Positions 9,325 through 18,305 of a stretch of 64,000 bases of DNA are shown piece by piece. Location of the stretch: assembly GCA_011050685.1 (NCBI GenBank), contig DRFF01000141.1, positions 1-64,000 of the forward strand. The letters run 5' to 3'. Positions within the stretch are counted from its first letter, which is position 1; each line of letters starts with the position of its first letter. Position numbers and translations under genes: made by a program. Source of the DNA: Aurantimonas coralicida (GTDB lineage: Bacteria; Pseudomonadota; Alphaproteobacteria; Rhizobiales; Rhizobiaceae). The notes under the pieces are model-generated. The model was not told where the DNA came from, did not search any database, and saw nothing but the letters and a program-made list of their open reading frames with translations.

Positions 9325-10626
9325 ATGACAGATTTTTCCCCCCGCGAGATCGTCTCCGAACTCGATCGTCACATCATCGGCCAGAAGGACGCCAAGCGCG
9401 CCGTCGCGGTGGCGCTGCGCAATCGCTGGCGGCGCCAGCAGCTCGAAGGCAGCCTGCGCGAAGAGGTGATGCCCAAGAACATCCTGATGATCGGACCCAC
9501 CGGCGTCGGCAAGACCGAGATTTCCCGCCGTCTCGCGCGGCTCGCCGGCGCGCCGTTCATCAAGATCGAAGCGACCAAGTTCACCGAGGTCGGCTATGTC
9601 GGCCGCGACGTCGAGCAGATCATCCGCGATCTCGTCGAGATCGGCATCGGCCTGGTCCGCGAGAAAAAGCGCGAGGAGGTGAAGGCGAAAGCCCATCAGG
9701 GCGCTGAGGACCGGGTGCTGGACGCGCTGGTCGGCAAGACCGCTTCGCCGGCGACCCGCGATTCCTTCCGCAAAAAGCTGCGGTCGGGCGAACTCGACGA
9801 CAAGGACATCGACATCGAGGTCGCCGACACCGGCAATCCGATGGGCGGCATGGAAATCCCCGGTATGCCGGGTGCCAATATCGGCGTTCTCAATCTGTCG
9901 GAGATGTTCGGCAAGGCGATGAACCGGACCAAGCAGCGCCGCACCAGCGTGCGCGAGAGCTACGAATTCCTGATCGGCGAGGAGTCCGACAAGCTGCTCG
10001 ACCAGGAGCAGCTGGTGCGCGAGGCGATCGACGCGGTCGAGAATAACGGCATCGTGTTCCTGGACGAGATCGACAAGGTGGCGAACAAGGATGGGCATTC
10101 GGCCGGCGTGTCGCGCGAAGGTGTGCAGCGCGATCTCCTGCCCCTCGTCGAGGGCACCACGGTCGCGACCAAGCACGGGCCGGTGAAGACCGATCACATT
10201 CTGTTCATCGCGTCGGGCGCGTTCCACGTCTCCAAACCGTCGGACCTTCTGCCCGAGCTACAGGGCCGACTGCCGATCCGCGTCGAGTTGCGAGCGCTGA
10301 CAAAGGAGGACTTCCGCCGCATCCTGACCGAAACCGAGGCCTCGCTGATCAAGCAATATATCGCCCTGATGAAGACCGAGAATGTCGATCTGGAGATCAC
10401 CGACGACGCCATCGACGCCATCGCCGACACGGCGGTGGCGCTCAATGGCTCGATCGAGAACATCGGCGCGCGGCGGCTGCAGACGGTGATGGAGCGGGTG
10501 CTCGACGAGATCTCCTTCGAGGCGCCCGACAAGCCCGGCGAGAGCTACCGGGTCGACGCCGCCTATGTGCACAAGGCGCTCGACGGCATCGCCGGCGATA
10601 CCGATCTGTCGCGGTTCATCCTCTAA
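9325..10626 (+). CDS. hslU: ATP-dependent protease ATPase subunit HslU
   Basis: HslU is the AAA+ unfoldase of the HslVU (ClpYQ) protease, which degrades misfolded and regulatory proteins in the cytoplasm. It has 433 residues. Walker A is GPTGVGKT at residues 57-64, Walker B is [10 protein letters not shown], and the pore motif GYVGRDVE is present. The C-terminal DLSRFIL is the tail that docks into HslV and activates it. hslV itself is not in this window. In relatives it lies near hisB, so here it is presumably upstream of the left edge. Confidence 0.97.
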   Translation: MTDFSPREIVSELDRHIIGQKDAKRAVAVALRNRWRRQQLEGSLREEVMPKNILMIGPTGVGKTEISRRLARLAGAPFIKIEATKFTEVGYVGRDVEQIIRDLVEIGIGLVREKKREEVKAKAHQGAEDRVLDALVGKTASPATRDSFRKKLRSGELDDKDIDIEVADTGNPMGGMEIPGMPGANIGVLNLSEMFGKAMNRTKQRRTSVRESYEFLIGEESDKLLDQEQLVREAIDAVENNGIVFLDEIDKVANKDGHSAGVSREGVQRDLLPLVEGTTVATKHGPVKTDHILFIASGAFHVSKPSDLLPELQGRLPIRVELRALTKEDFRRILTETEASLIKQYIALMKTENVDLEITDDAIDAIADTAVALNGSIENIGARRLQTVMERVLDEISFEAPDKPGESYRVDAAYVHKALDGIAGDTDLSRFIL

Positions 10627-10649
10627 AGCGGCGGCCCGTGCCCACGGTC

Positions 10650-11444
10650 TCACGCGGCGGCGCGGGTCGGCGCGGCAAGCTCGAACGGAACGATCCGCGG
10701 GGAGCCGTCGCGCCTTGCCACCAGCACCGAGGCCGGCGGCACGATCGTCCAGTTTCCGGCGTCCGCGTCGCAGGGCTCCGAGGCGACGACGATGCCGTCG
10801 CCCTCGCACCGCCAGTACAGCGACGGCGGCAAGCCGTCATTGGCCCAGCGATAGGCCCAGAGGGTCGCGCCGTCGCTGTGGACGGCGGCGAAGCGGAGCG
10901 GCGCGGTTTCCCCGGTCGCGCGAACCGTCGTCGCGATCGTGGAGAGGGTTGCCGCGATGGCGGCGACCGGATCGTCGTCGAGGCCGCGTCCCAGCGCCGC
11001 CAGGAAGATCGCCTCCGAATCGCTGGTCCCGCGTCGCTTCGGATAGAGCGCGTCCGGGATCAGGGCGTCGATGCGCCGGCGCAGGCGCTCATAGCCACCG
11101 ATCTGGCCATTGTGCATGAACAGATGCCGGCCGTCCGCGAAGGGATGGCAGTTGGCGGTAGAGACCTCGCCGTAGGTCGCCGAGCGGACATGCGCCAGGA
11201 ACAGCGGTGAGCGGATCTGGCGGCAGAGCGAAACGAGATTGGCGTCCGACCAGGCCGGCGATATGCCGCGATAGACGCCGGCCTCGGGGCGCTCGCCATA
11301 CCAGCCGATGCCGCAGCCGTCGCCATTGACGATCGTCTTGGCTTCGCGCGCCGCGAGCGACTGGGAGATCAGCGAGGCGCGCGGCTCGACCAGCAACCGG
11401 TCGAGGAAGATGGGCGGGCCGGCATAGGCGAGAAGTCGGCACAT
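10650..11444 (-). CDS. Class II glutamine amidotransferase (YafJ/EgtC-like)
   Basis: A 264-residue N-terminal-nucleophile amidohydrolase domain standing alone. Cys2 in MCRLLAYAG is the nucleophile after Met removal. The glutamine-binding stretches are GDGCGIGWYG, LAHVRSAT and FMHNGQIGGYERLRR, followed by GTSDSEAIF. This family includes EgtC (gamma-glutamyl hydrolysis in ergothioneine synthesis) and YafJ. No other egt genes are nearby, so the substrate is left open. It converges on hslU with a 23-base gap. Confidence 0.86.
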   Translation of the reverse strand: MCRLLAYAGPPIFLDRLLVEPRASLISQSLAAREAKTIVNGDGCGIGWYGERPEAGVYRGISPAWSDANLVSLCRQIRSPLFLAHVRSATYGEVSTANCHPFADGRHLFMHNGQIGGYERLRRRIDALIPDALYPKRRGTSDSEAIFLAALGRGLDDDPVAAIAATLSTIATTVRATGETAPLRFAAVHSDGATLWAYRWANDGLPPSLYWRCEGDGIVVASEPCDADAGNWTIVPPASVLVARRDGSPRIVPFELAAPTRAAA

Positions 11445-11552
11445 CGGGGTGACACCGCGAGAGGGTTGGCCACGACCGTGTCGTCGCGGGGACAGGCCAG
11501 TCTGGCGTGGCCATGGTTAACTGGCGCTTAAGAATTCGCCCCCGAGGCCGTC

Positions 11553-11568
11553 CGTTTCACGTGAATCG
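11553..11568. promoter_or_regulatory. Degenerate parS-like site (3 mismatches)
   Basis: CGTTTCACGTGAATCG keeps the full GTTTCACGTGAA core of parS but differs at positions 1, 14 and 16. It is intergenic, between the amidotransferase start and the end of the XRE gene. It counts as a candidate mainly because other parS-like sites recur across the window. Confidence 0.4.
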
Positions 11569-11610
11569 ATCGACGGCCGGAGGGTCACAACCGCCCCATT
11601 GCAACCGCTG

Positions 11611-12009
11611 CTACCGCCGCCGGCGCTTTTCCTTCAGCGCCGCCTCGGCGCGCGTGGCCGCAGTCTCAAGGGCGGCGAGCAGGCGCTTTATGTCGTCGGC
11701 GGGAAGGATCGCGATCGTCTCGGCCAGCCGGTTGGCCAGCGCCGTCGCCTCAGGGCTCAGTCCGGCGGTTTCGACCGTGACCTTCGGATGCGAGAGTTCG
11801 GCCAGCCGCTCCAGCTCCTCCGCCTCGTCCCAGATCACGTTGAGATAGCCGATGATGCGCTGCAGGAGTTCCCAGGTCGGGCGGCCGCGCCGGCCGTGTT
11901 CGAGCGCCGAGAGATAGGCACTCGAAATCCCGAGCGCCGCGGCCATTTCGCCCTGGGTCACGCCGCGCTCCTTGCGCATGACGCGGATCTTCTCGCCGAA
12001 GGGGGTCAT
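11611..12009 (-). CDS. XRE-type helix-turn-helix regulator
   Basis: A 132-residue DNA-binding protein. Residues about 4-60 form a Cro/C1-type HTH (GEKIRVMRKERGVTQGEMAAALGISSAYLSALEHGRRG). A long charged helical C-terminus, AETIAILPADDIKRLLAALETAA, probably serves dimerisation, and the protein ends in KEKRRRR. The ATG overlaps the stop of the smr gene by four bases, so it is the last gene of the tim44-mltA-smr-XRE run. Its targets cannot be read from the sequence. Confidence 0.88.
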   Translation of the reverse strand: MTPFGEKIRVMRKERGVTQGEMAAALGISSAYLSALEHGRRGRPTWELLQRIIGYLNVIWDEAEELERLAELSHPKVTVETAGLSPEATALANRLAETIAILPADDIKRLLAALETAATRAEAALKEKRRRR

Positions 12010-12569
12010 GCGAAGCGCCTCACCCGCACATAGAGCGCACCCTCGCCGCCGTGATGGCGCTCGGCGCTGTCGAAGCCGGACACCAGCGGGCGGAATTCCG
12101 GATTGGCGAACCACAGCGGCACCACCCGCCGCAACACCCCGCGCGACCCGAACGCGGCGCCCGGACGGGCCCCGCGACCCGTGATCACGAGCACATGGCG
12201 CAGCCCCATCACCTGGGCCTGGCGCAGGAAGCCGAGCAGCGCGTCGTGGGCGACCTCTTGCGTCATCTCGTGCAGGTCGATGCGCGCCTCGATCGCGACC
12301 CGGCCCTTGGCGATCTTGCGCCGCGTCGGCCTTTCGATCGGGTGCTGTGTCAGCCGCCGGCCACTGCGCTCCGGCGCCGCCGACGGACCGGGTGCGGCGG
12401 TCTCCGCCGCCTGCCGCCCGCTCGCGGCGGTAAAGGCCGGTGACAGCTTATCCTGCGACGGCTCCTCGGGCATTTTCGGATGCGCCTTGCCCTTCAGCGG
12501 CATCGTCGTGCGGGCGACGCTCGCCCACAGACGGGCATCTTCGCCGCTAAGGCGTCGTCCGCGCCTCAT
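12006..12569 (-). CDS. Smr/MutS2-type domain protein
   Basis: A 187-residue protein whose first 95 residues are low-complexity and basic. The C-terminal Smr domain is recognisable by IDLHEMTQEVAHDALLGFL (the LDLHG-type motif, here with Glu after His), HVLVITGRGARPG with the GxG turn, and the final GGEGALYVRVRR strand. Smr domains bind or nick nucleic acid. The gene overlaps mltA and the XRE gene by four bases on each side, indicating one operon. Confidence 0.88.
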   Translation of the reverse strand: MRRGRRLSGEDARLWASVARTTMPLKGKAHPKMPEEPSQDKLSPAFTAASGRQAAETAAPGPSAAPERSGRRLTQHPIERPTRRKIAKGRVAIEARIDLHEMTQEVAHDALLGFLRQAQVMGLRHVLVITGRGARPGAAFGSRGVLRRVVPLWFANPEFRPLVSGFDSAERHHGGEGALYVRVRRFA

Positions 12570-13672
12570 CGCGTCAGGCTTTCGGCGAGCCCCGCCGGCG
12601 CCAGAACGTTAAAATCCGCCGCGTGGCGCATCCGCCCGGCGATCCGGCCTGCGTCCGGTCCCGAACCGACGAAAATGTCGGCGCGGGCGGGTCCGAGAAT
12701 GGCCGAACCGGTATCCTGCGCGATCATCAGGCGGCGGAACGGGGCACCGGCCACGACAAGCTTCGGCGCGTCGATGAAATAGGGAACGCAGAAGGTCGCG
12801 AGTTCCCGGTCGACGGCGATCGAGACCAGCGCCGTGAGTGGCACCTTAGCCGCGCCGATCGGGCCCTTTGCCGGGTCGTCCACCGGCATTTCCCGAAAAA
12901 AGATGAAGGAGCGATTGCCGTTGAACAGGGCCTGCAGCCGCTCCGGATGTGCCGCCAGCCACCCCCTGATGCCGTCCATGTCGGCTTCGGCCAGCGTGAG
13001 TTCGCCCTCATCGACCAGGCTACGGCCGATCGCCGTAAACGGATGGCCGGTCTTGGCGGTATAGCTCACGCGGGTTTCGCGCCCGCCCGGAAGGCGCAGC
13101 CGGGCCGAGCCCTGAATATGGATGAAGAACGCCTCGACCGGATCGTCGAGCCAGGCGATTTCGAGACCCAGGCCGGCCAGCGCGCCGGCCTCGATCGCGG
13201 CCCGGTCGGGATATTCATCGAGCAGCCCGCAAGGGGTGCGACGCGCGAAGCGGAACGAGGGATCAAGCCCCGGCGGGCGCGATACGTCGTCGATCTTCAC
13301 CAGATCCAGCGGCCGCGCGTAGAGCGGGAACCGAAACCGATCGGTGCGCACCGGCGAAGCGTCGACGATTGGCTCGTAATAGCCGGTAACGAAGCCCGGC
13401 GTGTCGGTCTCGGTGCCGTCCGGCAGGATGCGCAGCGGGGTGAAATGCACTTCGAAAAAGTTCCGCGCCGCCGCGCCATCCAGATCGCCGGCGGCCATCG
13501 CCGCTTCCGCGGCGGGCCGAAAGGCGCCCGGCGCGATGTCCAGAGACCCCGCCAGCACCTGGCCGTTGACGAGCTGGGGCGCGCCGCCGCGAAATGCGGC
13601 GAAGGCCAGGGTGTGATCGGCTTCGGCCCAGCCCGGCAGGTCGGCGAAGCTGCGGCGCACGAAGCGGGTCAT
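12566..13672 (-). CDS. mltA: Membrane-bound lytic murein transglycosylase A (MltA)
   Basis: MltA cleaves the glycan strands of peptidoglycan with formation of 1,6-anhydro-muramic acid. The 368-residue protein has the MltA barrel (GYYEPIVDAS, YPDRAAIEAGAL, FFIHIQGSARLRLPGG) and the C-terminal 3D domain with its catalytic Asp region IAQDTGSAILGPARADIF. The N-terminus, MTRFVRRSFADLPGW, has no obvious signal peptide or lipobox, although the substrate is periplasmic. Only 21 bases separate it from the preceding gene. It overlaps smr by four bases. Confidence 0.92.
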   Translation of the reverse strand: MTRFVRRSFADLPGWAEADHTLAFAAFRGGAPQLVNGQVLAGSLDIAPGAFRPAAEAAMAAGDLDGAAARNFFEVHFTPLRILPDGTETDTPGFVTGYYEPIVDASPVRTDRFRFPLYARPLDLVKIDDVSRPPGLDPSFRFARRTPCGLLDEYPDRAAIEAGALAGLGLEIAWLDDPVEAFFIHIQGSARLRLPGGRETRVSYTAKTGHPFTAIGRSLVDEGELTLAEADMDGIRGWLAAHPERLQALFNGNRSFIFFREMPVDDPAKGPIGAAKVPLTALVSIAVDRELATFCVPYFIDAPKLVVAGAPFRRLMIAQDTGSAILGPARADIFVGSGPDAGRIAGRMRHAADFNVLAPAGLAESLTR

Positions 13673-13693
13673 GGAAGGGCTCGCCGCTCCGGT

Positions 13694-14401
13694 TCAGTCT
13701 TCTTCGGATTCGGTCCCGGCCAGCTTCCAGTTCGGATCGCGCGAGCGTATGTCGCGCGAGAATGTCCAGACATCCTTGACCTCGACGACGGCTTCGGGGT
13801 CGCCCTCGACGATCTCGCCGTCCGGCTTCAGCACGGCCGAAATCAGCTGCGCCACGATGCGCACCGTCACCAGCGCCTCGCGATCCTTCTTTTCGGCGGA
13901 CACGACCTCGGCGTCATCGATGCCGACGAAGGAGGACTGCATGCGCTCGCCGCGCTGTTCGCGGTCGGTGATCGCCTGCTCGAAGCCCTGATACACCTCG
14001 CTCGACAGGAGGTTCTGCAAGACCTTGCGGTCGCCGTCGGCAAAGGCGGTGACGATCATTTCATAAGCGAGCTTGGCGCCTTCGAGGAACTCCGTCGGCT
14101 CAAAATTCGGGTCGTCGTCGCGGATGCGACGCAATTCGCCATTGAGTGGGGTGCCTGGCGCGGCCAGCTTGTCGATGGCCTCGTAGGTGTTCGGGGGCGT
14201 GGCCACATCACCGCCGGGCAGGCGGCGGTGCGGCAAGGTAACGACATTGTCGTTGGGCGCGGCTTCCCCTGGCCGCCCCTCTCGCCGCGAATAAGGATCG
14301 AAGGGCGGGCGCTCGCTGCCGGTACGCCGGCCGAGAACGCTGCGCAGCTGAAACAGGACGATTGCCGCAAGCACTATGAAAAAGATCGTCCCGAAACTCA
14401 T
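13694..14401 (-). CDS. Tim44-like domain protein (TimA)
   Basis: A 235-residue protein with an N-terminal hydrophobic anchor (MSFGTIFFIVLAAIVLFQL), a charged linker, and a C-terminal Tim44-like domain: EFLEGAKLAYEMIVTAFADGDRKVLQNLLSSEVYQGF and VWTFSRDIRSRDPNWKLAGTES. In mitochondria Tim44 links the import channel to Hsp70; bacterial homologues are membrane-attached and poorly understood. It heads the minus-strand run with mltA. The ATG of MSFGT was chosen over an upstream ATG at 14443 because it begins the membrane anchor. Confidence 0.9.
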   Translation of the reverse strand: MSFGTIFFIVLAAIVLFQLRSVLGRRTGSERPPFDPYSRREGRPGEAAPNDNVVTLPHRRLPGGDVATPPNTYEAIDKLAAPGTPLNGELRRIRDDDPNFEPTEFLEGAKLAYEMIVTAFADGDRKVLQNLLSSEVYQGFEQAITDREQRGERMQSSFVGIDDAEVVSAEKKDREALVTVRIVAQLISAVLKPDGEIVEGDPEAVVEVKDVWTFSRDIRSRDPNWKLAGTESEED

Positions 14402-14561
14402 TGGTTCTGTCGCCTCGCCGTCGCACATGCCATTCGCCCCCATATAGAGACGGCCGGCTATGCATTCAAATTCGTTTCCGGACTTCCTATCTGATCTTGC
14501 GACGCAGTGCTGCCCGAAACGCGCATGAGGGGCATTATGCCGTCAAAGGAGTGACCAAACC

Positions 14562-15113
14562 ATGCCCTTCGCCCTGATCCCTTTTCTGCTCCTGGTAATT
14601 CCGATCCTGGAGATCGCCGTGTTCATCCTGGTCGGCAACATGATCGGCCTGTGGCCGACGCTCGGCCTCGTCCTGTTGACCGCGATCGTCGGCACGCTGT
14701 TGCTGAAGCAGCAGGGCCTGTCGACGCTGGCGCGCATCCAGGCCGACATCCGCGCCAAGCGCATGCCGGGGCGCGATCTCGTCCACGGCGTGATGATTGC
14801 CATGGCCGGCATCCTGCTTTTGACCCCCGGCCTCGTCACCGACACGATCGGCTTCCTGCTGTTCGTGCCGAAAATCCGCGACGGGATCTGGAATTTCATG
14901 AAAAGCCGCGTGGTCGTCGTGGCGCAAGGGGCGGAGACATCCGGCACGTGGAATTCCGGCGCCCGCGGCCCACAACCCGACCCGCGGGCTGGCGGCGGGC
15001 CGGACGTGGTCGATCTCAGCGGCGAGGAGTTCGAGCGCCGGCCCGACGCCTCCTCGCCCTGGAACGACAAGCGCGATGGCGACGACACGCCGCAAGGCCG
15101 CATCCTGCACTGA
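14562..15113 (+). CDS. fxsA: FxsA-family membrane protein
   Basis: A 183-residue cytoplasmic-membrane protein of the FxsA family, named for suppression of F-plasmid exclusion of phage T7. Hydrophobic segments lie at about residues 1-20, 25-47 and 75-100, with the family turn KQQGLSTLARIQADIRAKRMPGRDLVHG between them. The C-terminal 75 residues are polar and disordered. A fxsA-secB pair beside a divergent Tim44-like gene is common in Rhizobiales. Confidence 0.92.
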   Translation: MPFALIPFLLLVIPILEIAVFILVGNMIGLWPTLGLVLLTAIVGTLLLKQQGLSTLARIQADIRAKRMPGRDLVHGVMIAMAGILLLTPGLVTDTIGFLLFVPKIRDGIWNFMKSRVVVVAQGAETSGTWNSGARGPQPDPRAGGGPDVVDLSGEEFERRPDASSPWNDKRDGDDTPQGRILH

Positions 15114-15287
15114 GCCGGGCGCGGCGGCGCGAGGTCGGCCTTCATCTTGTCCTCGCCTTGACCGCGTGATAGCGCTCGCGCCCATTATTTCCTGCCGGCC
15201 TGGCCTAGCGCCCGGCCCGCTAACACTGGCACCGGGCGCGCCTTCGCGGCGACATCCGCCGGGACCAGCATCGAGACGGGAGCCAAC

Positions 15288-15818
15288 ATGTCCGACACAA
15301 ACGATCAGAAGACCACCGGCAACGGCAATGGTGCCGCCACCGGCGACGGCGCCGCAAAGCCCGCCACGCCGCCCAGCATCAACATCCTGACCCAGTATAT
15401 CCGCGATCTCTCCTTCGAGAGCCCGAACGCGCCGGGCGTCTTGCGCGGCCAGACCAAGGCGCCGGCCATCAATATCGGCGTCAATGTCGGCGCCAACCCC
15501 ATCGAGGGCTCCGAGGGCGACTACGACGTGCGGCTGACGATGAACGCCAAGGCCGGCGAGGGCGCCGATCTGATGTTCAATGTCGAGCTCGAATATGGCG
15601 GCGTCTTCAAGCTGCAGAACTTCCCGCAGGAGCATCTCCTGCCGGGGCTGTTCATCGAATGCCCGCGGCTGTTGTTCCCCTTCGCCCGCCAGGTGATGGC
15701 CGACGTGACCCGCAATGGCGGCTTCCCGCCGCTGATGATCGACCCGATCGACTTCTCGCAGCTGTTCCAGCAGCGCATGGCCGAGGAGCGCGCCCGCCAG
15801 CAGGTCCAGACCGCCTGA
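15288..15818 (+). CDS. secB: Protein-export chaperone SecB
   Basis: SecB is a homotetrameric cytoplasmic chaperone that keeps preproteins unfolded and hands them to SecA. The 176-residue protein has the signature [19 protein letters not shown], the hydrophobic groove strands ([13 protein letters not shown]), and [32 protein letters not shown] disordered Thr/Gly/Ala leader of about 28 residues precedes the domain. It is followed after 31 bases by a strong palindromic terminator. Confidence 0.97.
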   Translation: MSDTNDQKTTGNGNGAATGDGAAKPATPPSINILTQYIRDLSFESPNAPGVLRGQTKAPAINIGVNVGANPIEGSEGDYDVRLTMNAKAGEGADLMFNVELEYGGVFKLQNFPQEHLLPGLFIECPRLLFPFARQVMADVTRNGGFPPLMIDPIDFSQLFQQRMAEERARQQVQTA

Positions 15819-15849
15819 GGCCACGCCGCTTCATCGTTGCTTGAGACAA

Positions 15850-15887
15850 AAAACGCCGGCGGCATCGCGCGATGCCGCCGGCGTTTT
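15850..15887. terminator. Bidirectional Rho-independent terminator between secB and dnaQ
   Basis: A perfect 19+19-base inverted repeat, GC-rich in the stem, with A-residues at the left end and TTTT at the right end. It can therefore act on both the plus-strand secB transcript and the minus-strand dnaQ transcript. The two genes converge on it. Confidence 0.9.
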
Positions 15888-15914
15888 GATGACCAGCACC
15901 TGGTGCGGGCGCGA

Positions 15915-16640
15915 TCAGGCGTCGGTCGTCGCTGCCGCCTGCGGGCGCTCCAGAAAACGCCACCACAGCGCCTCCTCGCCCATCGTCGCGACGAAGGCGC
16001 GGTGGCGCGCGGCCTCGTCCGCCGTCAGCCGGGGCGGTAGCGGCACGGGCCGCGGTTCGATCCGGCCGAAATCGCCATCCGTCCCGTCGCCGGCCGTATC
16101 GAGCTCCACCGCCAGTCCCAGTGCCGCCTGCCGGCCGCCGATCAGCTCGATATAGACTTCGGCGAGCAGCTCCGAATCCAAGAGCGCCCCGTGCTTGTCG
16201 CGGCGGCTGGTGTCGATCGAAAAGCGCGAGCACAAGGCGTCGAGCGTCGCCGGCGCCATCGGGAACTTGCGCCGCGCCATCGGCAGCGTGTCGATGACGA
16301 CCGACGGGTCGATCGGCGGCTGGCCGATGCGCTTCAGTTCGGCGTTGAGAAACCGCGTGTCGAAGGCGGCGTTGTGGGCGATCAGCCGGGCGCCGGCGAA
16401 GAACTCGAGGAACTCCTCGGCGATTTCCTCGAACAGCGGCTTGTCGGCCAGGAACTCATCCGAGATTCCGTGGACGTCGAAGGCGCCGGGATCGACCTTG
16501 CGACCGGCCGGGCGGACGAAGGTGTGGTAGCTCTTGCCGGTCGGGATGTGGTTCCACAACTCGACGCCGCCGATCTCGATCACCCGCTCGACCTCCGGGT
16601 CGAGACCCGTGGTTTCGGTGTCGAAGACGATTTCCCGCAT
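15915..16640 (-). CDS. dnaQ: DNA polymerase III epsilon subunit (3'-5' proofreading exonuclease)
   Basis: DnaQ is the proofreading subunit of the replicative polymerase. It is a 241-residue DEDDh exonuclease. Exo I is IVFDTETTGLDP (Asp7 and Glu9), Exo II is LIAHNAAFDTRFLNAEL, and Exo III is RDKHGALLDSELLAEVYIEL with its His and Asp. The ATG was chosen at the family N-terminus; the longer open frame upstream is not DnaQ-like. In relatives coaE lies directly upstream of dnaQ. Here an accessory island of about 3.4 kb separates them. Confidence 0.97.
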   Translation of the reverse strand: MREIVFDTETTGLDPEVERVIEIGGVELWNHIPTGKSYHTFVRPAGRKVDPGAFDVHGISDEFLADKPLFEEIAEEFLEFFAGARLIAHNAAFDTRFLNAELKRIGQPPIDPSVVIDTLPMARRKFPMAPATLDALCSRFSIDTSRRDKHGALLDSELLAEVYIELIGGRQAALGLAVELDTAGDGTDGDFGRIEPRPVPLPPRLTADEAARHRAFVATMGEEALWWRFLERPQAAATTDA

Positions 16641-16645
16641 GCCAG

Positions 16646-16660
16646 CCCCCACTTTGGGGG
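16646..16660 (-). promoter_or_regulatory. Hairpin over the dnaQ ribosome-binding region
   Basis: On the minus strand a perfect six-base-pair stem with a three-base loop ends five bases before the dnaQ ATG. Its 3' arm is the G-run that would serve as the Shine-Dalgarno sequence. It could hide the ribosome-binding site. The role is inferred from position only. Confidence 0.4.
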
Positions 16661-16962
16661 TGTTGTCGGTCAGGCGGAACGGCGAGGCAAGGGGCGGGGT
16701 GGGGGCAGTGGCCGGTATCCACCGGGGAAGTGGGATGTTCTTTTTATGTTCTCGTCGCTGCAATATTAGAAGCGGTGTCTGCAGTGACCGCAAGCACGCT
16801 ACCAATCTTCAATGGATGGGAAAAGGAAAGCCGCCACTTATTAGAATGTGCTTGGTGATCGAATGACCGAAAAAAATTAGATCATTAGAGGGATCTTTGG
16901 CCACGGTATATTGACGAGCACTATTCTACTCTGGTCGCATCAATCAAAATAGATGGGAATTT
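16661..16962. other. AT-richer gap at the dnaQ edge of the accessory island
   Basis: About 300 bases with no supportable gene. From about 16740 rightward the sequence becomes clearly richer in A and T than the surrounding core genes. That marks the left edge of the island and may include the 3' untranslated region of the DUF3644-like gene. No integrase, repeat or tRNA fragment was recognised. Confidence 0.5.
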
Positions 16963-18009
16963 CTATAGGTTCCGCTGGGCCCATAGTCGCTCGATGTCGA
17001 CAGCCTCTTTGGCCTCTCGCATCCGTCGCAAGGCATTGTCGGAGAAGCATAGGATCTTTTGAGACCCAAACTCGAAGAGATGGCTGCAGTTGGGGTCCTG
17101 GTCGATAGAGAGGTATTTTCGCAGCACTTTCGCCTTAGGAGTGCTCAGGCCGATAGCCTTCGCCAGCGGCGTCGCTTGGAGGTGGAATTTCTTCCTTAGG
17201 TCCACTTCGCGCACTGCTGCCGCTCCAGTCGGGTCATCACCACCGACGTATCGCACGGGCGCACCCTGCTTCTTTGTAAAATGTACAATCAGGTTGACGC
17301 CGTCGCCCTCCGTAGCGGTGCCAACCGTGGCAAGGCGCGGAAACACAGCAGTGAACTCGGCGCCACCCCGCATAGCCTTCTCAATACGGTCTATATCTCG
17401 CTCAGAGATTTCTACCTCATCTGTAACGATCGCCTCCATGGCAAGAAGGGATCTAATGCGAGCGCGCGCCTCGTCGCGCGCTCGCCGGCCAGGCTGGAGC
17501 AACTCGTTCACATAGGAAAACTCGCGGTCAACTAGGAACTCGAAATCGCCCGGCGGCGTGGTTGAGATTGGCAGGACCCGCAGTGGGATATGCGAGCGAA
17601 GGTCGGTCTCAAGCATGCGCTGCAGGTATGTGTCAAAGGCGGTAATTAGAGCCCGCGTCTGCAAGTAGAGCAGGTCTTCGGAGACAAATACAAACCAGTG
17701 TTGGGCGGCGTCCCGTTGCGCGTCTATCGCCCGCATTATCCCTGCCTCGTCGGCCGTGAGCTGGTGATTTGCGATGCAAAGGCGAAGGCAGCGCTCGAAA
17801 CCAATCGAGCGGCCAGTTTCCTTATCGAACACCTTCGCCTTCCGCTGGGATAGGACCGCCTTAAGAAGCATCTCGCACGCATGCTGAAGGTGCATGAGAA
17901 CCATCGTAACGCGGCCCTCGTCGTCGTAGCTGTTGAACGCACTCATCGCTGTCCGCAGCGAACCTATCGCCTTACCTCTAAGTGTCCTGGCGTCGCGCAC
18001 TAGCTTCAT
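16963..18009 (-). CDS. DUF3644/HEPN-like protein, possible defence factor
   Basis: A 348-residue protein. The N-terminal third resembles DUF3644: a helical pair with VLMHLQHACEMLLKAVLSQRKAK and later IDAQRDAAQHWFVFVSEDLLYLQTRALITAFDTYL. R99 and H104 form Rx4H, the spacing of the HEPN ribonuclease motif. The rest (about residues 130-348) shows no motif I can name, but ends in a basic helix-rich segment. Codon use is less GC-biased than in neighbouring genes. It sits alone between dnaQ and a coaE fragment. HEPN-like membership is inferred from the motif; function is unknown. Confidence 0.72.
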   Translation of the reverse strand: MKLVRDARTLRGKAIGSLRTAMSAFNSYDDEGRVTMVLMHLQHACEMLLKAVLSQRKAKVFDKETGRSIGFERCLRLCIANHQLTADEAGIMRAIDAQRDAAQHWFVFVSEDLLYLQTRALITAFDTYLQRMLETDLRSHIPLRVLPISTTPPGDFEFLVDREFSYVNELLQPGRRARDEARARIRSLLAMEAIVTDEVEISERDIDRIEKAMRGGAEFTAVFPRLATVGTATEGDGVNLIVHFTKKQGAPVRYVGGDDPTGAAAVREVDLRKKFHLQATPLAKAIGLSTPKAKVLRKYLSIDQDPNCSHLFEFGSQKILCFSDNALRRMREAKEAVDIERLWAQRNL

Positions 18010-18208
18010 TCATCCCCCATTTTTGGAAATATGGCCTCCGTTGCCAATCCTGTCGATGGGTGCTGTCGGCGTCGGCGGCGGCTGAGATCACGGAATCGGT
18101 CGTAGTCAGCGCGTCAAACGAGGCATCGCTACATCGCTCTTTGAGAGATTCCAGAAATATCAAGAGGGCCGATTCTGGGCTGTAGAGTTGCCGCGCAGCC
18201 CCAAAACC

Positions 18209-18294
18209 CCCTGTGCCGCCACCAACGCCCGCACGAATGCGCGGGTGGCGTCGAAGCCGCCGCCGGTGCGCTGACCACCACGACCCTGCCGCAG
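18209..18294 (-). pseudogene. Fragment of coaE 3' end with internal deletion
   Basis: Bases 18239-18268 match 20135-20164 of the intact coaE at 29 of 30 positions, and 18262-18294 match 20285-20317 at 29 of 33. The segment is therefore a coaE copy that lost about 120 bases between two GCCGGYG repeats. Weaker similarity extends left to about 18209. On the minus strand it still reads VVVVSAP and GFDATRA in different frames. It marks an old boundary of the island between coaE and dnaQ. Confidence 0.8.
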
Positions 18295-18305
18295 GGCGCT
18301 CCAGC

